Under the pieces are notes generated by a model. The model did no database searches, was not told the origin of the DNA, and saw nothing but the letters and a program-made list of their open reading frames with translations. The position numbers and the translations under genes are program-made. Below, in pieces: positions 1 through 5,700 of a stretch of DNA of 7,547 nucleotides (the stretch's first letter is position 1; each line of letters starts with the position of its first letter). Origin of the DNA: JAYFRE01 sp034926235 (GTDB lineage: Bacteria; Pseudomonadota; Alphaproteobacteria; Rhodospirillales; Magnetospirillaceae); assembly GCA_034926235.1 (NCBI GenBank), contig JAYFRE010000086.1, positions 1 through 7,547 on the forward strand, written 5' to 3'.

Positions 1-145
1 CACGGAGATGGTGATGCCCGGCGATAACGTGACGATGGAGATCGAATTGATCGCTCCGATCGCCATGGACGAGGGTCTGCGCTTCGCTATTCGCGAAGGC
101 GGACGCACCGTCGGCGCCGGCGTGGTTGCCAAGATCATCGAATAG
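1..145 (+). CDS. tuf: Elongation factor Tu, C-terminal end (partial)
   Basis: This is the last 47 residues and TAG stop of EF-Tu, the GTPase that brings aminoacyl-tRNA to the ribosomal A site. The reading frame starts at base 2; base 1 is the last base of a cut codon. The fragment covers the end of beta-barrel domain III, with the MPGDNV turn, the IELIAPIAMDEGLRFAIREG stretch and the invariant ending GRTVGAGVVAKIIE. The GTPase domain lies outside the window. The gene precedes rpsJ by 76 nt, as in alphaproteobacteria where the str cluster (rpsL-rpsG-fusA-tuf) runs into the S10 cluster. Whether this is the only tuf copy cannot be judged from here. Identity is essentially certain. Confidence 0.97.
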   Translation, partial: TEMVMPGDNVTMEIELIAPIAMDEGLRFAIREGGRTVGAGVVAKIIE

Positions 146-154
146 TGTCATAAC
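126..154 (+). promoter_or_regulatory. Candidate sigma70-type promoter for the S10 operon
   Basis: TTGCCA at 126-131 matches five of six bases of the TTGACA -35 consensus. After a 17-nt spacer, CATAAC at 149-154 matches four of six bases of the -10 consensus. The -35 lies inside the last codons of tuf, and the predicted start falls near base 161, at the first base of the hairpin at 161-192. It would give rpsJ and the genes after it their own transcript besides read-through from tuf. The -10 is imperfect and the -35 bases are also constrained by EF-Tu coding, so this is an inference from motif and spacing only. Confidence 0.35.
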
Positions 155-160
155 CGCCCG

Positions 161-192
161 CTTCCGCCCTCATCTCTCGATGGGGGCGGAAG
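161..192 (+). promoter_or_regulatory. 14-bp hairpin in the tuf-rpsJ leader
   Basis: The arm at 161-174 pairs with 179-192 over 14 base pairs, all Watson-Crick except one G-U, closing a four-base UCUC loop. It is the most stable simple inverted repeat seen in the window and lies in the only large intergenic gap. It is not a classical intrinsic terminator, because the next T-run (five T, 210-214) starts 17 nt after the stem. It could be a partial terminator or attenuator between the str and S10 units, an RNase processing site, or a 5' stabilising stem if the promoter at 126-154 is real. It does not resemble the multi-hairpin E. coli S10 leader bound by L4, and there is no room for one. Confidence 0.7.
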
Positions 193-221
193 ATTCAGGG
201 ACGAACGGATTTTTGAATAGC

Positions 222-530
222 ATGGACAGTCAGAACATACGCATCCGCTTGAAGGCGTTTGATCATCGCGTGCTCGACCAGTCGACGCGCGAGATCGTCA
301 ATACCGCCAAGCGGACAGGCGCTCAGGTGCGCGGCCCGATTCCGTTGCCGACGCGCATTGAGAAATTCACCGTGAACCGTAGCCCGCACATCAACAAGAA
401 GTCGCGGGAGCAGTTTGAAATTCGCACGCACAAGCGGCTGCTGGATATCGTTGATCCGACTCCGCAGACGGTCGATGCGCTCATGAAGCTCGATCTCGCC
501 GCCGGCGTGGACGTCGAGATTAAGTTGTAA
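222..530 (+). CDS. rpsJ: 30S ribosomal protein S10
   Basis: S10 (102 residues, E. coli 103) sits in the 30S head. As NusE it also pairs with NusB in transcription antitermination. Recognisable segments are NIRIRLKAFDHRVLDQST near the N-terminus, GPIPLPTRIEKFTV at about 38-51, the SPHINKKSREQFEIRTHKR loop at about 54-72, and the LDIVDPTP segment before the C-terminal helix. The frame is open upstream to base 126, with other possible starts at 180 (ATG) and 213 (TTG). ATG 222 is chosen because the family begins right before QNIRIRLKAF and residues upstream look unlike S10. No good Shine-Dalgarno is present: AGGGA at 197-201 is about 20 nt away and only GGA at 207-209 lies nearer. It is the first gene of the S10 cluster. 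Confidence 0.97.
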   Translation: MDSQNIRIRLKAFDHRVLDQSTREIVNTAKRTGAQVRGPIPLPTRIEKFTVNRSPHINKKSREQFEIRTHKRLLDIVDPTPQTVDALMKLDLAAGVDVEIKL

Positions 531-540
531 GGAACAGACG

Positions 541-1248
541 ATGCGATCCGGTCTCATCGCCCAGAAGGTCGGCATGACCCGTATCTTCACCGAGGACGGC
601 ACCCATGTGCCCGTCACCGTGTTGAAGGTCGATGCCTGTAAGGTAGTCTCGACCCGCTCTGAGGAAACGGACGGCTATTGCGCCGTTCAGCTCGGCTCCG
701 GCTTGGCCAAGGTCAAAAATGTGGCCAAGGCTCAACGTGGCCATTTCGCCAAGGCGAAGGTGGAACCCTCCAAGAAAGTGGTGGAGTTCCGTGTCAGCCC
801 CGACGCACTGCTCGATGTCGGCACCGAATTGGCAGCCAGCCATTTCGTTGCCGGCCAGTATGTGGATGTTACGGGCACGACCATCGGCAAGGGATTTGCC
901 GGTGCTATGAAGCGGCATAATTTCCGCGGTTTGGAAGCCTCTCACGGCGTTTCCGTCTCGCACCGCTCCCATGGGTCGACGGGTCAGCGTCAGGACCCCG
1001 GCAAGGTCTTCAAGAACAAGAAGATGGCTGGACACATGGGCGACGTGCAGGTGACCACGCAGAGCCTTGCGGTGGTGTCGACCGACACCGATCGCGGCTT
1101 GATCCTGGTCAAGGGCGCCGTGCCTGGTTCTCAAGGCGGTTGGGTGCTGATCCGCGATGCGGTGAAGCGCAAGCTGCCTGAGAACGTTCCCTTCCCCGCC
1201 GGTGTCAAGGCCGCTCCCTCGGCTGATGCCCCTGAGCAGAAGGATTAA
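541..1248 (+). CDS. rplC: 50S ribosomal protein L3
   Basis: L3 is a primary assembly protein of the 50S subunit. Its long loop reaches towards the peptidyl transferase centre. The N-terminus carries the family motif QKVGMTRIFTEDG (residues 8-20), and the loop region spans about 115-167 with KGFAGAMKRHNFRG, SHRSHGSTGQRQDPGKVF and KKMAGHMG. Gln151 aligns with E. coli Gln150, the residue methylated by PrmB. At 235 residues it is 26 longer than E. coli L3 (209); the extra is a C-terminal tail after about 209 containing LPENVPFPAG and a Pro/Ala-rich end, which I recall as common in alphaproteobacterial L3. AAGGA at 529-533 overlaps the rpsJ stop and sits 7 nt before ATG 541, fixing the start. Confidence 0.98.
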   Translation: MRSGLIAQKVGMTRIFTEDGTHVPVTVLKVDACKVVSTRSEETDGYCAVQLGSGLAKVKNVAKAQRGHFAKAKVEPSKKVVEFRVSPDALLDVGTELAASHFVAGQYVDVTGTTIGKGFAGAMKRHNFRGLEASHGVSVSHRSHGSTGQRQDPGKVFKNKKMAGHMGDVQVTTQSLAVVSTDTDRGLILVKGAVPGSQGGWVLIRDAVKRKLPENVPFPAGVKAAPSADAPEQKD

Positions 1249-1253
1249 GGGCG

Positions 1254-1874
1254 ATGAAGATCGACGTGATCACTATCGACGCCCAGAGCGCCGGCTCGAT
1301 CGAGCTGGCCGATGAGGTGTTCGGGGTCGCCGTGCGTCCCGACATCCTGGTGCGCATGGTGAATTATCAGCTCGCCCGTCGCCGGGCGGGCACGCACAAG
1401 ACCAAGCAGGTCGGCGAGGTTTCCGGCACGACCAAGAAGCCTTTCAAGCAGAAGGGCACCGGTCGCGCCCGCCAGGGCAGCCTGCGTTCGGCGCAGTTCC
1501 GTGGCGGCGGGGTCATCTTTGGCCCGGTGGTGCGCTCGCATGCTTTCGATCTGAACAAGAAGGTTCGCGCCCTGGCGCTCCGGATCGCTTTGTCGGCCAA
1601 GGCCGCCGAAGGCAATCTGGTGGTGCTGGACAAGGCGGCGATGCCGTCGCCGAAGACCAAGGAGCTGGCCGCGAAGCTGGCCAAGCTGGATCTGGCGAAC
1701 GCGCTCGTCATCGACGGCGTGACGCTTGATACCAACTTCGCCCTGGCGTCGCGCAACCTGCCTTTCGTGGATGTGCTGCCCCAGCAGGGCGCCAACGTCT
1801 ACGACATCCTGCGGCGCAACAAGCTGGTCCTGACCAAGGACGCGGTGGAAGCCCTGGAGGCCCGACTGAAATGA
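1254..1874 (+). CDS. rplD: 50S ribosomal protein L4
   Basis: L4 (206 residues, E. coli 201) binds 23S rRNA early in assembly, and its extended loop lines the exit-tunnel constriction opposite L22. The loop is plain at about 44-95, with KKPFKQKGTGRARQGS at 61-76 and FRGGGVIFGP after it. Lys67 aligns with E. coli Lys63, a known macrolide-resistance position, and is unchanged. The globular C-terminal part follows with LALRIALSAKA. AAGGA at 1240-1244, inside the end of rplC, is 9 nt before ATG 1254. Only 5 nt separate it from rplC, and it overlaps rplW by ATGA. In E. coli L4 represses its own operon through the S10 leader; no such leader is seen here, so autoregulation cannot be assumed. Confidence 0.98.
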   Translation: MKIDVITIDAQSAGSIELADEVFGVAVRPDILVRMVNYQLARRRAGTHKTKQVGEVSGTTKKPFKQKGTGRARQGSLRSAQFRGGGVIFGPVVRSHAFDLNKKVRALALRIALSAKAAEGNLVVLDKAAMPSPKTKELAAKLAKLDLANALVIDGVTLDTNFALASRNLPFVDVLPQQGANVYDILRRNKLVLTKDAVEALEARLK

Positions 1875-2179
1875 AAAAGAGCAAGATCAGCCAGGAAAAG
1901 GCTTACGACATCGTGCGCTCTCCGGTGATTACCGAGAAGGCGACGCTGTCCAGTGAGCATAACCAGGTGACCTTCCGCGTTCCTTTGGATGCGTCCAAGG
2001 GCGAGATCGCGGCCGCCGTCGAGGCGGTGTTCAAGGTCGAGGTCAAGGCCGTCAACACCCTGATCCAAAAGGGCAAGACGAAGCGTTTCAAGGGTGTCAT
2101 CGGCAAGCGCAAGGACGTCAAAAAGGCGGTCGTGTCCTTGGCCGAGGGTCACAGCATCGACGTGACGACGGGGGTGTAG
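1871..2179 (+). CDS. rplW: 50S ribosomal protein L23
   Basis: L23 (102 residues, E. coli 100) sits at the exit-tunnel mouth and is the docking site for trigger factor and the signal recognition particle. The N-terminal motif is YDIVRSPVITEKAT. Glu22 in this motif aligns with E. coli Glu18, the key trigger factor contact. The middle carries VFKVEVKAVNTLIQKGKTKR (about 57-76), the usual beta-hairpin and loop, and the end carries KKAVVSLAEGHSID. ATG 1871 overlaps the rplD stop in an ATGA, with TGGAGG at 1855-1860 lying 10 nt upstream, so translation is probably coupled to L4. A 4-nt gap leads to rplB. Confidence 0.97.
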   Translation: MKKSKISQEKAYDIVRSPVITEKATLSSEHNQVTFRVPLDASKGEIAAAVEAVFKVEVKAVNTLIQKGKTKRFKGVIGKRKDVKKAVVSLAEGHSIDVTTGV

Positions 2180-2183
2180 GCTC

Positions 2184-3014
2184 ATGCCGTTGAAGAATTA
2201 CAAGCCCACGACTCCGGGACAGCGTCAGCTGGTGCTGATCGACCGTTCGGAACTGTGGAAGGGCAAGCCCGAGGTCAGTCTGACCCAGGGTCTGCGCAAA
2301 TCTGGTGGCCGCAACAACACCGGGCGCATCACCGTGCGCTTCCGTGGCGGCGGGCATAAGCGCCGTTATCGTCTGATCGATTTCAAGCGCACCAAGTTCG
2401 ATGTGGCAGCGACGGTCGAGCGGTTGGAATATGATCCCAATCGTTCCGCGTTCATCGCCCTGATCCGCTACGAAGACGGCGTTAAGGCCTATATCCTGGC
2501 CCCGCAGCGCCTCGGCGTCGGCGAGCAGGTGATTTCGGGCCTGCGCGCGGACATCCAGCCGGGCCATGCTCTGCCGCTGAAGAACATTCCGGTCGGCACC
2601 ATCGTCCATAATGTCGAGCTGAAAGCCGGCAAGGGCGGTCAGCTGGCCCGGTCCGCCGGCACCTATGTCCAGCTGGTGGGCAAGGATCAGGGCTATGCTC
2701 AGATCCGCCTGTCCTCGGGCGAGCTGCGCATGGTGCGCGGCGAGTGCATGGCCACGATCGGCGCGGTGTCCAACCCGGACCGGCAGAATATCAGCCTGGG
2801 CAAGGCCGGCCGCACCCGTTGGCTGGGCTTCCGTCCGCATGTCCGCGGCGTCGCCATGAACCCGGTCGATCACCCCCATGGCGGTGGTGAAGGCCGGACC
2901 TCGGGCGGCCGTCACCCGGTCACGCCGTGGGGCAAGCCGACCAAGGGCAAGAAGACTCGCAACAACAAAAAGACGGATAAGCTGATCATGCGCCGTCGCC
3001 ACCTGACTAAGTAG
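2184..3014 (+). CDS. rplB: 50S ribosomal protein L2
   Basis: L2 (276 residues, E. coli 273) is one of the most conserved 50S proteins and supports subunit joining and the peptidyl transferase centre. The N-terminal extension has YKPTTPGQRQ. An OB-fold region of about 35-125 follows, with GRNNTGRITVRFRGGGHKRR. An SH3-like region of about 130-200 contains GGQLARSAGTYVQL and the SGELRMV segment. The C-terminal signature MNPVDHPHGGGEGRTSGG is present; its first His is at about 230 and aligns with E. coli His229, implicated in peptidyl transfer. The basic tail ends RRRHLTK. Only GTAGG at 2176-2180 and a G-run at 2170-2174 precede ATG 2184, so the ribosome binding site is weak and read-through coupling from rplW is likely. 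Confidence 0.98.
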   Translation: MPLKNYKPTTPGQRQLVLIDRSELWKGKPEVSLTQGLRKSGGRNNTGRITVRFRGGGHKRRYRLIDFKRTKFDVAATVERLEYDPNRSAFIALIRYEDGVKAYILAPQRLGVGEQVISGLRADIQPGHALPLKNIPVGTIVHNVELKAGKGGQLARSAGTYVQLVGKDQGYAQIRLSSGELRMVRGECMATIGAVSNPDRQNISLGKAGRTRWLGFRPHVRGVAMNPVDHPHGGGEGRTSGGRHPVTPWGKPTKGKKTRNNKKTDKLIMRRRHLTK

Positions 3015-3020
3015 AGGAGG
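3014..3020 (+). promoter_or_regulatory. Strong Shine-Dalgarno of rpsS
   Basis: GAGGAGG, with an uninterrupted AGGAGG core at 3015-3020, lies 5 nt before ATG 3026 and starts at the last base of the rplB stop. It is the best match to the anti-Shine-Dalgarno sequence in the window and confirms the S19 start. Confidence 0.9.
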
Positions 3021-3025
3021 GACGG

Positions 3026-3304
3026 ATGGCTCGTTCCGTTTGGAAAGGTCCCTTCGTCGATGGCTACCTTCTTAAGAAGGCGGACAAGGCGAGGTCGTCG
3101 GGGCGCAACGAAGTGATCAAGATGTGGTCGCGTCGTTCCACCATCATTCCCCAGTTCGTGGGTTTGACCTTTGGCGTTTATAACGGCGCCAAGTTCATCC
3201 CCGTGCTGGTGACGGAGAACATGGTCGGTCACAAGTTCGGTGAATTCTCGCCGACTCGCACCTATCACGGTCATGCTGTGGACAAGAAGGCGAAGAGGAA
3301 ATAA
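3026..3304 (+). CDS. rpsS: 30S ribosomal protein S19
   Basis: S19 (92 residues, E. coli 92) lies in the 30S head, forms a complex with S13 and touches the A-site tRNA region and bridge B1. The N-terminus MARSVWKGPFVDGYLLKK is typical. The middle has IKMWSRRSTIIPQFVGLTF (31-49), and the family signature MVGHKFGEFSPTRTYHGH is at 66-83, followed by a basic tail. Length and both ends match the family, so the gene is complete. It follows L2 by 11 nt and is 2 nt from rplV. The codons for Tyr-Leu-Leu-Lys-Lys create a 14-nt palindrome at 3067-3080, which needs no function. Confidence 0.98.
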   Translation: MARSVWKGPFVDGYLLKKADKARSSGRNEVIKMWSRRSTIIPQFVGLTFGVYNGAKFIPVLVTENMVGHKFGEFSPTRTYHGHAVDKKAKRK

Positions 3305-3306
3305 CG

Positions 3307-3702
3307 ATGAGCAAGAAAACCGCCCCGCGCGATCTTGCGGAGAACAAGGCGAAGGCCATCTCCTCCTCGATCCGGACCAGTCCCCGCAAGCTTAACCTGG
3401 TTGCGCAGTCGATCCGCGGTCTGGAAGTCGAGACGGCCCTGGCCCAGCTCACTTTCTCGCGCCGCCGGATCGCTCAGGACGTCAAGAAGGTCCTGCAGTC
3501 GGCGATCGCGAATGCCGAGAACAACCACCAGCTCGACGTCGATCGGCTGGTGGTGAGCGAGGCTTTCGTCGGCCAGAGCATGGTGATGAAGCGTTGGCGC
3601 GCCCGCGCGCGTGGACGCACCGGCAGAATCGCCAAGCCGTTCAGCAACCTGACGGTGATCGTGTCCGAGCGCGAGGATGCCACCAACGAGAAGAAGGCTT
3701 AA
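3307..3702 (+). CDS. rplV: 50S ribosomal protein L22
   Basis: L22 touches all 23S rRNA domains, and its long beta-hairpin forms the exit-tunnel constriction with L4. The core starts near residue 14; RTSPRKLNLVAQSIRG (23-38) is the first conserved segment and KKVLQSAIANAENNH (60-74) the second. The hairpin is at about 85-108, with VMKRWRARARGRTGRI. Met94-Lys95-Arg96 align with the E. coli Met82-Lys83-Arg84 site, whose deletion gives erythromycin resistance, and are intact. At 131 residues it exceeds E. coli L22 (110) through an N-terminal extension of about 13 residues and a charged C-terminal tail. GAGGA at 3295-3299, inside the rpsS end, is 7 nt before ATG 3307. Confidence 0.97.
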   Translation: MSKKTAPRDLAENKAKAISSSIRTSPRKLNLVAQSIRGLEVETALAQLTFSRRRIAQDVKKVLQSAIANAENNHQLDVDRLVVSEAFVGQSMVMKRWRARARGRTGRIAKPFSNLTVIVSEREDATNEKKA

Positions 3703-3705
3703 ACC

Positions 3706-4389
3706 ATGGGTCAGAAAGTCAATCCGCTCGGCCTTCGCCTTGGCATCAACCGCACTTGGGATTCGCGTTGGTATGCCGATGACGATTACGCCAAGCTGCT
3801 GCACGAGGATCTGAAGCTCCGCGAATATCTGCACCGCCGCCTGGTTCAGGCCGGTGTGTCGCGGGTGGTCATCGAGCGGCCCGCCAAGAAGGCGCGCGTC
3901 ACCATCCACACCGCCCGTCCGGGCGTGGTGATCGGCAAAAAGGGCGCCGATATCGAGGTGTTGCGCCGGGCTCTGTCGAAGATGACGGGCAGCGACGTTC
4001 ATCTGAACATCGTCGAGATCCGCAAGCCGGAACTGGACGCTCAGCTGGTGGCCGAGAACATCGCCCAGCAGCTGGAACGCCGCGTCGCCTTCCGTCGCGC
4101 CATGAAGCGCGCCGTGCAGTCGGCGATGCGTCTGGGCGCTCAGGGCATCCGGATCAATTGCTCCGGTCGTCTGGGCGGCGCCGAGATCGCTCGCATGGAG
4201 TGGTACCGCGAAGGCCGCGTGCCGCTGCACACCCTGCGCGCCGATGTCGATTACGGCGTCGCGACCGCCAAGACCACCTATGGCACCTGCGGTGTCAAGG
4301 TCTGGGTGTTCAAAGGCGAGATCATGGCGCACGACCCGATGGCGCAGGACAAGCGCGCTCTTGAAGCGCAGCCCGCGCCCTCGCGCTAA
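3706..4389 (+). CDS. rpsC: 30S ribosomal protein S3
   Basis: S3 (227 residues, E. coli 233) lines the mRNA entry tunnel. The N-terminus MGQKVNPLGLRLGINRTWDS is the family signature. A type II KH domain covers about 39-107, with the RNA-binding GxxG loop as GKKG at 77-80. The C-terminal domain contains RRAMKRAV; Arg130, Arg131 and Lys134 align with E. coli Arg131, Arg132 and Lys135, which are needed for mRNA unwinding at the entry. SGRLGGAEIARMEWYREG and VPLHTLRADVDYG follow. The tail after about 205 is shorter and less basic than in E. coli. AAGAAGG at 3691-3697 sits 8 nt before ATG 3706, and the gap after rplV is 3 nt. Confidence 0.98.
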   Translation: MGQKVNPLGLRLGINRTWDSRWYADDDYAKLLHEDLKLREYLHRRLVQAGVSRVVIERPAKKARVTIHTARPGVVIGKKGADIEVLRRALSKMTGSDVHLNIVEIRKPELDAQLVAENIAQQLERRVAFRRAMKRAVQSAMRLGAQGIRINCSGRLGGAEIARMEWYREGRVPLHTLRADVDYGVATAKTTYGTCGVKVWVFKGEIMAHDPMAQDKRALEAQPAPSR

Positions 4390-4413
4390 TTCAATCCAAG
4401 GACGTGATCAGAA

Positions 4414-4833
4414 ATGCTTAGCCCGAAACGCATGAAGTTCCGCAAGGCGCACAAAGGCCGTATTCACGGCAACGCCAAGGGCGGATTCGAACTCAATTTC
4501 GGCGCCTATGGCCTGAAAGCCTTGGAGCCCGAACGTCTGACGGCGCGTCAGATCGAGGCGGCCCGTCGTGCGCTGACTCGTCACATGAAGCGCCAGGGCC
4601 GGGTGTGGATTCGCATCTTCCCCGACCTGCCCGTGTCTTCCAAGCCCGCCGAAGTGCGCATGGGCTCGGGCAAGGGCGCGCCTGAATTCTGGTGCGCCCG
4701 CGTCAAGCCCGGCCGCATCATTTTCGAGGTCGACGGCGTGCCTGAGCCGATCGCACGGCAGGGTTTCCTGCTCGCGGCGGCGAAGCTGCCGATCAAGACC
4801 AAGTTTGTGCAACGCCTGGCTGGGGAGGCCTGA
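4414..4833 (+). CDS. rplP: 50S ribosomal protein L16
   Basis: L16 (139 residues, E. coli 136) is a late-assembling 50S protein that helps position the A-site tRNA acceptor arm. The N-terminus MLSPKRMKFRKAHKGR is diagnostic. RLTARQIEAARRALTRHMKR (41-60), GRVWIRIFPD and the RMGSGKGAPEFW segment follow, then the C-terminal LAAAKLPIKTKFV. Arg82 aligns with E. coli Arg81, the residue hydroxylated by RoxA (YcfD); whether it is modified here is unknown. AAGGA at 4398-4402 is 11 nt before ATG 4414, a long spacing. The 24-nt gap after rpsC shows no clear structure. One base separates its stop from rpmC. Confidence 0.98.
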   Translation: MLSPKRMKFRKAHKGRIHGNAKGGFELNFGAYGLKALEPERLTARQIEAARRALTRHMKRQGRVWIRIFPDLPVSSKPAEVRMGSGKGAPEFWCARVKPGRIIFEVDGVPEPIARQGFLLAAAKLPIKTKFVQRLAGEA

Positions 4834-4834
4834 G

Positions 4835-5032
4835 ATGGTCAAAGCCACCGAATTGCGGGCCCAGACTCCGGATCAGCTCGCGGACCGTCTTCTTGATCTC
4901 AAGAAGGAACAGTTCAATCTGAGGTTCCAGAAGGCGTCCGGCCAGTTGGAGAACACCGCCCGCGTGCGTCAGGTGCGCCGGGAAATCGCCACCATCAAGA
5001 CGATCCTGGGCGCTGCCCGGGCCGCGTCTTAA
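4835..5032 (+). CDS. rpmC: 50S ribosomal protein L29
   Basis: L29 (65 residues, E. coli 63) is a small two-helix protein at the exit-tunnel rim beside L23, where nascent-chain factors bind. The first helix has ATELRAQTPDQLADRLLDLK and the motif KKEQFNLRFQKASGQLENT follows. The second helix carries VRQVRREIATIKTIL. An in-frame TTG at 4805 would add ten residues inside rplP, but they look unlike the family. ATG 4835 is favoured by GGAGG at 4824-4828, 6 nt upstream. Translation is probably coupled to L16, since only one base lies between the genes. Confidence 0.97.
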   Translation: MVKATELRAQTPDQLADRLLDLKKEQFNLRFQKASGQLENTARVRQVRREIATIKTILGAARAAS

Positions 5033-5049
5033 CGTTCTGAGGTTAGAAG

Positions 5050-5292
5050 ATGCCCAAGCGCATTCTGCAAGGGGTGGTGGTGTCCGACGCCATGGACAAG
5101 ACCGTCGTGGTCCGTGTCGAACGCCGGGTCATGCATCCCGTTTACAAGAAATTCATCAAGCGCTCGAAGAAGTACAGCGCTCACGATGAGAACAACAGCT
5201 GCAAGGTCGGCGATTCGGTCCGCATCATCGAATGCGCGCCGATTTCGAAGACCAAGAGCTGGACCGTCATCGCCGACGACGCGGCGTCGTAA
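5050..5292 (+). CDS. rpsQ: 30S ribosomal protein S17
   Basis: S17 (80 residues, E. coli 84) is a primary 16S rRNA binder in the 30S body with a single OB-fold. The start PKRILQGVVVSDAMDKTVVV gives the first two strands. HPVYKKFIKRSKKYSAHDE (29-47) is the conserved loop, and GDSVRIIECAPISKTKSW (55-71 or so) is the family signature. TGAGG at 5038-5042 lies 7 nt before ATG 5050. It is normally the last gene of the S10 group, and the 39-nt gap that follows is the usual S10/spc boundary. That gap shows no terminator-like stem. Confidence 0.97.
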   Translation: MPKRILQGVVVSDAMDKTVVVRVERRVMHPVYKKFIKRSKKYSAHDENNSCKVGDSVRIIECAPISKTKSWTVIADDAAS

Positions 5293-5331
5293 GACACCGC
5301 ATCGTCTCGATAGCAAAAGGAAGAACTCGAT

Positions 5332-5700
5332 ATGATCCAGATGCAAACCAACCTGGATGTCGCCGATAATTCGGGAGCCCGCCGGGTGCAGTGCATCAAG
5401 GTCCTGGGAGGGTCTCACCGCACCATCGCCACCATTGGCGACGTGATCGTGGTGTCGATCAAGGAAGCGATCCCCCGCGGCCGTGTGAAAAAGGGCGACG
5501 TGCACCGGGCCGTCATCGTGCGCACGGCGAAGGAAATCCGCCGCAGCGACGGGTCGGCAATCCGCTTCGACCGCAATGCCGCCGTGCTGATCAACAAGCA
5601 GGGCGAGCCCATCGGAACCCGTATCTTCGGGCCGGTGACGCGCGAGCTCCGGGGCAAGAAGTTCATGAAGATCATTTCCCTGGCCCCCGAGGTGTTGTGA
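5332..5700 (+). CDS. rplN: 50S ribosomal protein L14
   Basis: L14 (122 residues, E. coli 123) forms part of intersubunit bridges and is the docking site for the silencing factor RsfS. MIQMQTNLDVADNSGARRVQ is the typical start, followed by CIKVLGGS. The family signature lies at about 59-86, with AVIVRTAKEIRRSDGSAIRF. GTRIFGPVTRELR and the ending KFMKIISLAPEVL complete the fold. AAAAGG at 5315-5320 is 11 nt before ATG 5332. In E. coli this gene opens the spc operon with its own promoter; I see no convincing promoter in 5293-5331. The stop overlaps the rplX start by one base. Confidence 0.98.
   Translation: MIQMQTNLDVADNSGARRVQCIKVLGGSHRTIATIGDVIVVSIKEAIPRGRVKKGDVHRAVIVRTAKEIRRSDGSAIRFDRNAAVLINKQGEPIGTRIFGPVTRELRGKKFMKIISLAPEVL

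Noticed and set aside
210..214. A run of five T downstream of the tuf-rpsJ hairpin, as part of an intrinsic terminator
   Set aside because: It starts 17 nt after the stem; a rho-independent terminator needs the U-tract directly after the stem, and the S10 genes follow at once.
2118..3002. A 294-codon open frame on the minus strand, opposite rplB
   Set aside because: Same explanation: a shadow of L2 codon bias, with no domain recognised and no ribosome binding site or neighbour context.
3067..3080. A perfect 14-nt palindrome, CCTTCTTAAGAAGG, in rpsS
   Set aside because: It is produced by the codons for the conserved Leu-Leu-Lys-Lys of S19 (CTT CTT AAG AAG), so no DNA-level function is needed.
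3271..4332. A long open frame of 353 codons on the minus strand, opposite rplV and rpsC
   Set aside because: It runs antisense to two well-conserved genes. Its composition (rich in His, Asp, Leu, Ala, Arg) is what the reverse complement of GC-biased codons gives, and no known family is recognisable.
4889..4906. An inverted repeat (7-bp stem, 4-nt loop) in rpmC
   Set aside because: It also follows from Leu-Asp-Leu-Lys-Lys codons in the conserved L29 motif and lies mid-gene.
5306..5332. A direct repeat CTCGATA at 5306-5312 and 5326-5332 flanking the rplN ribosome binding site
   Set aside because: Two copies of seven bases are too short to distinguish from chance, and no operator family is recognised.
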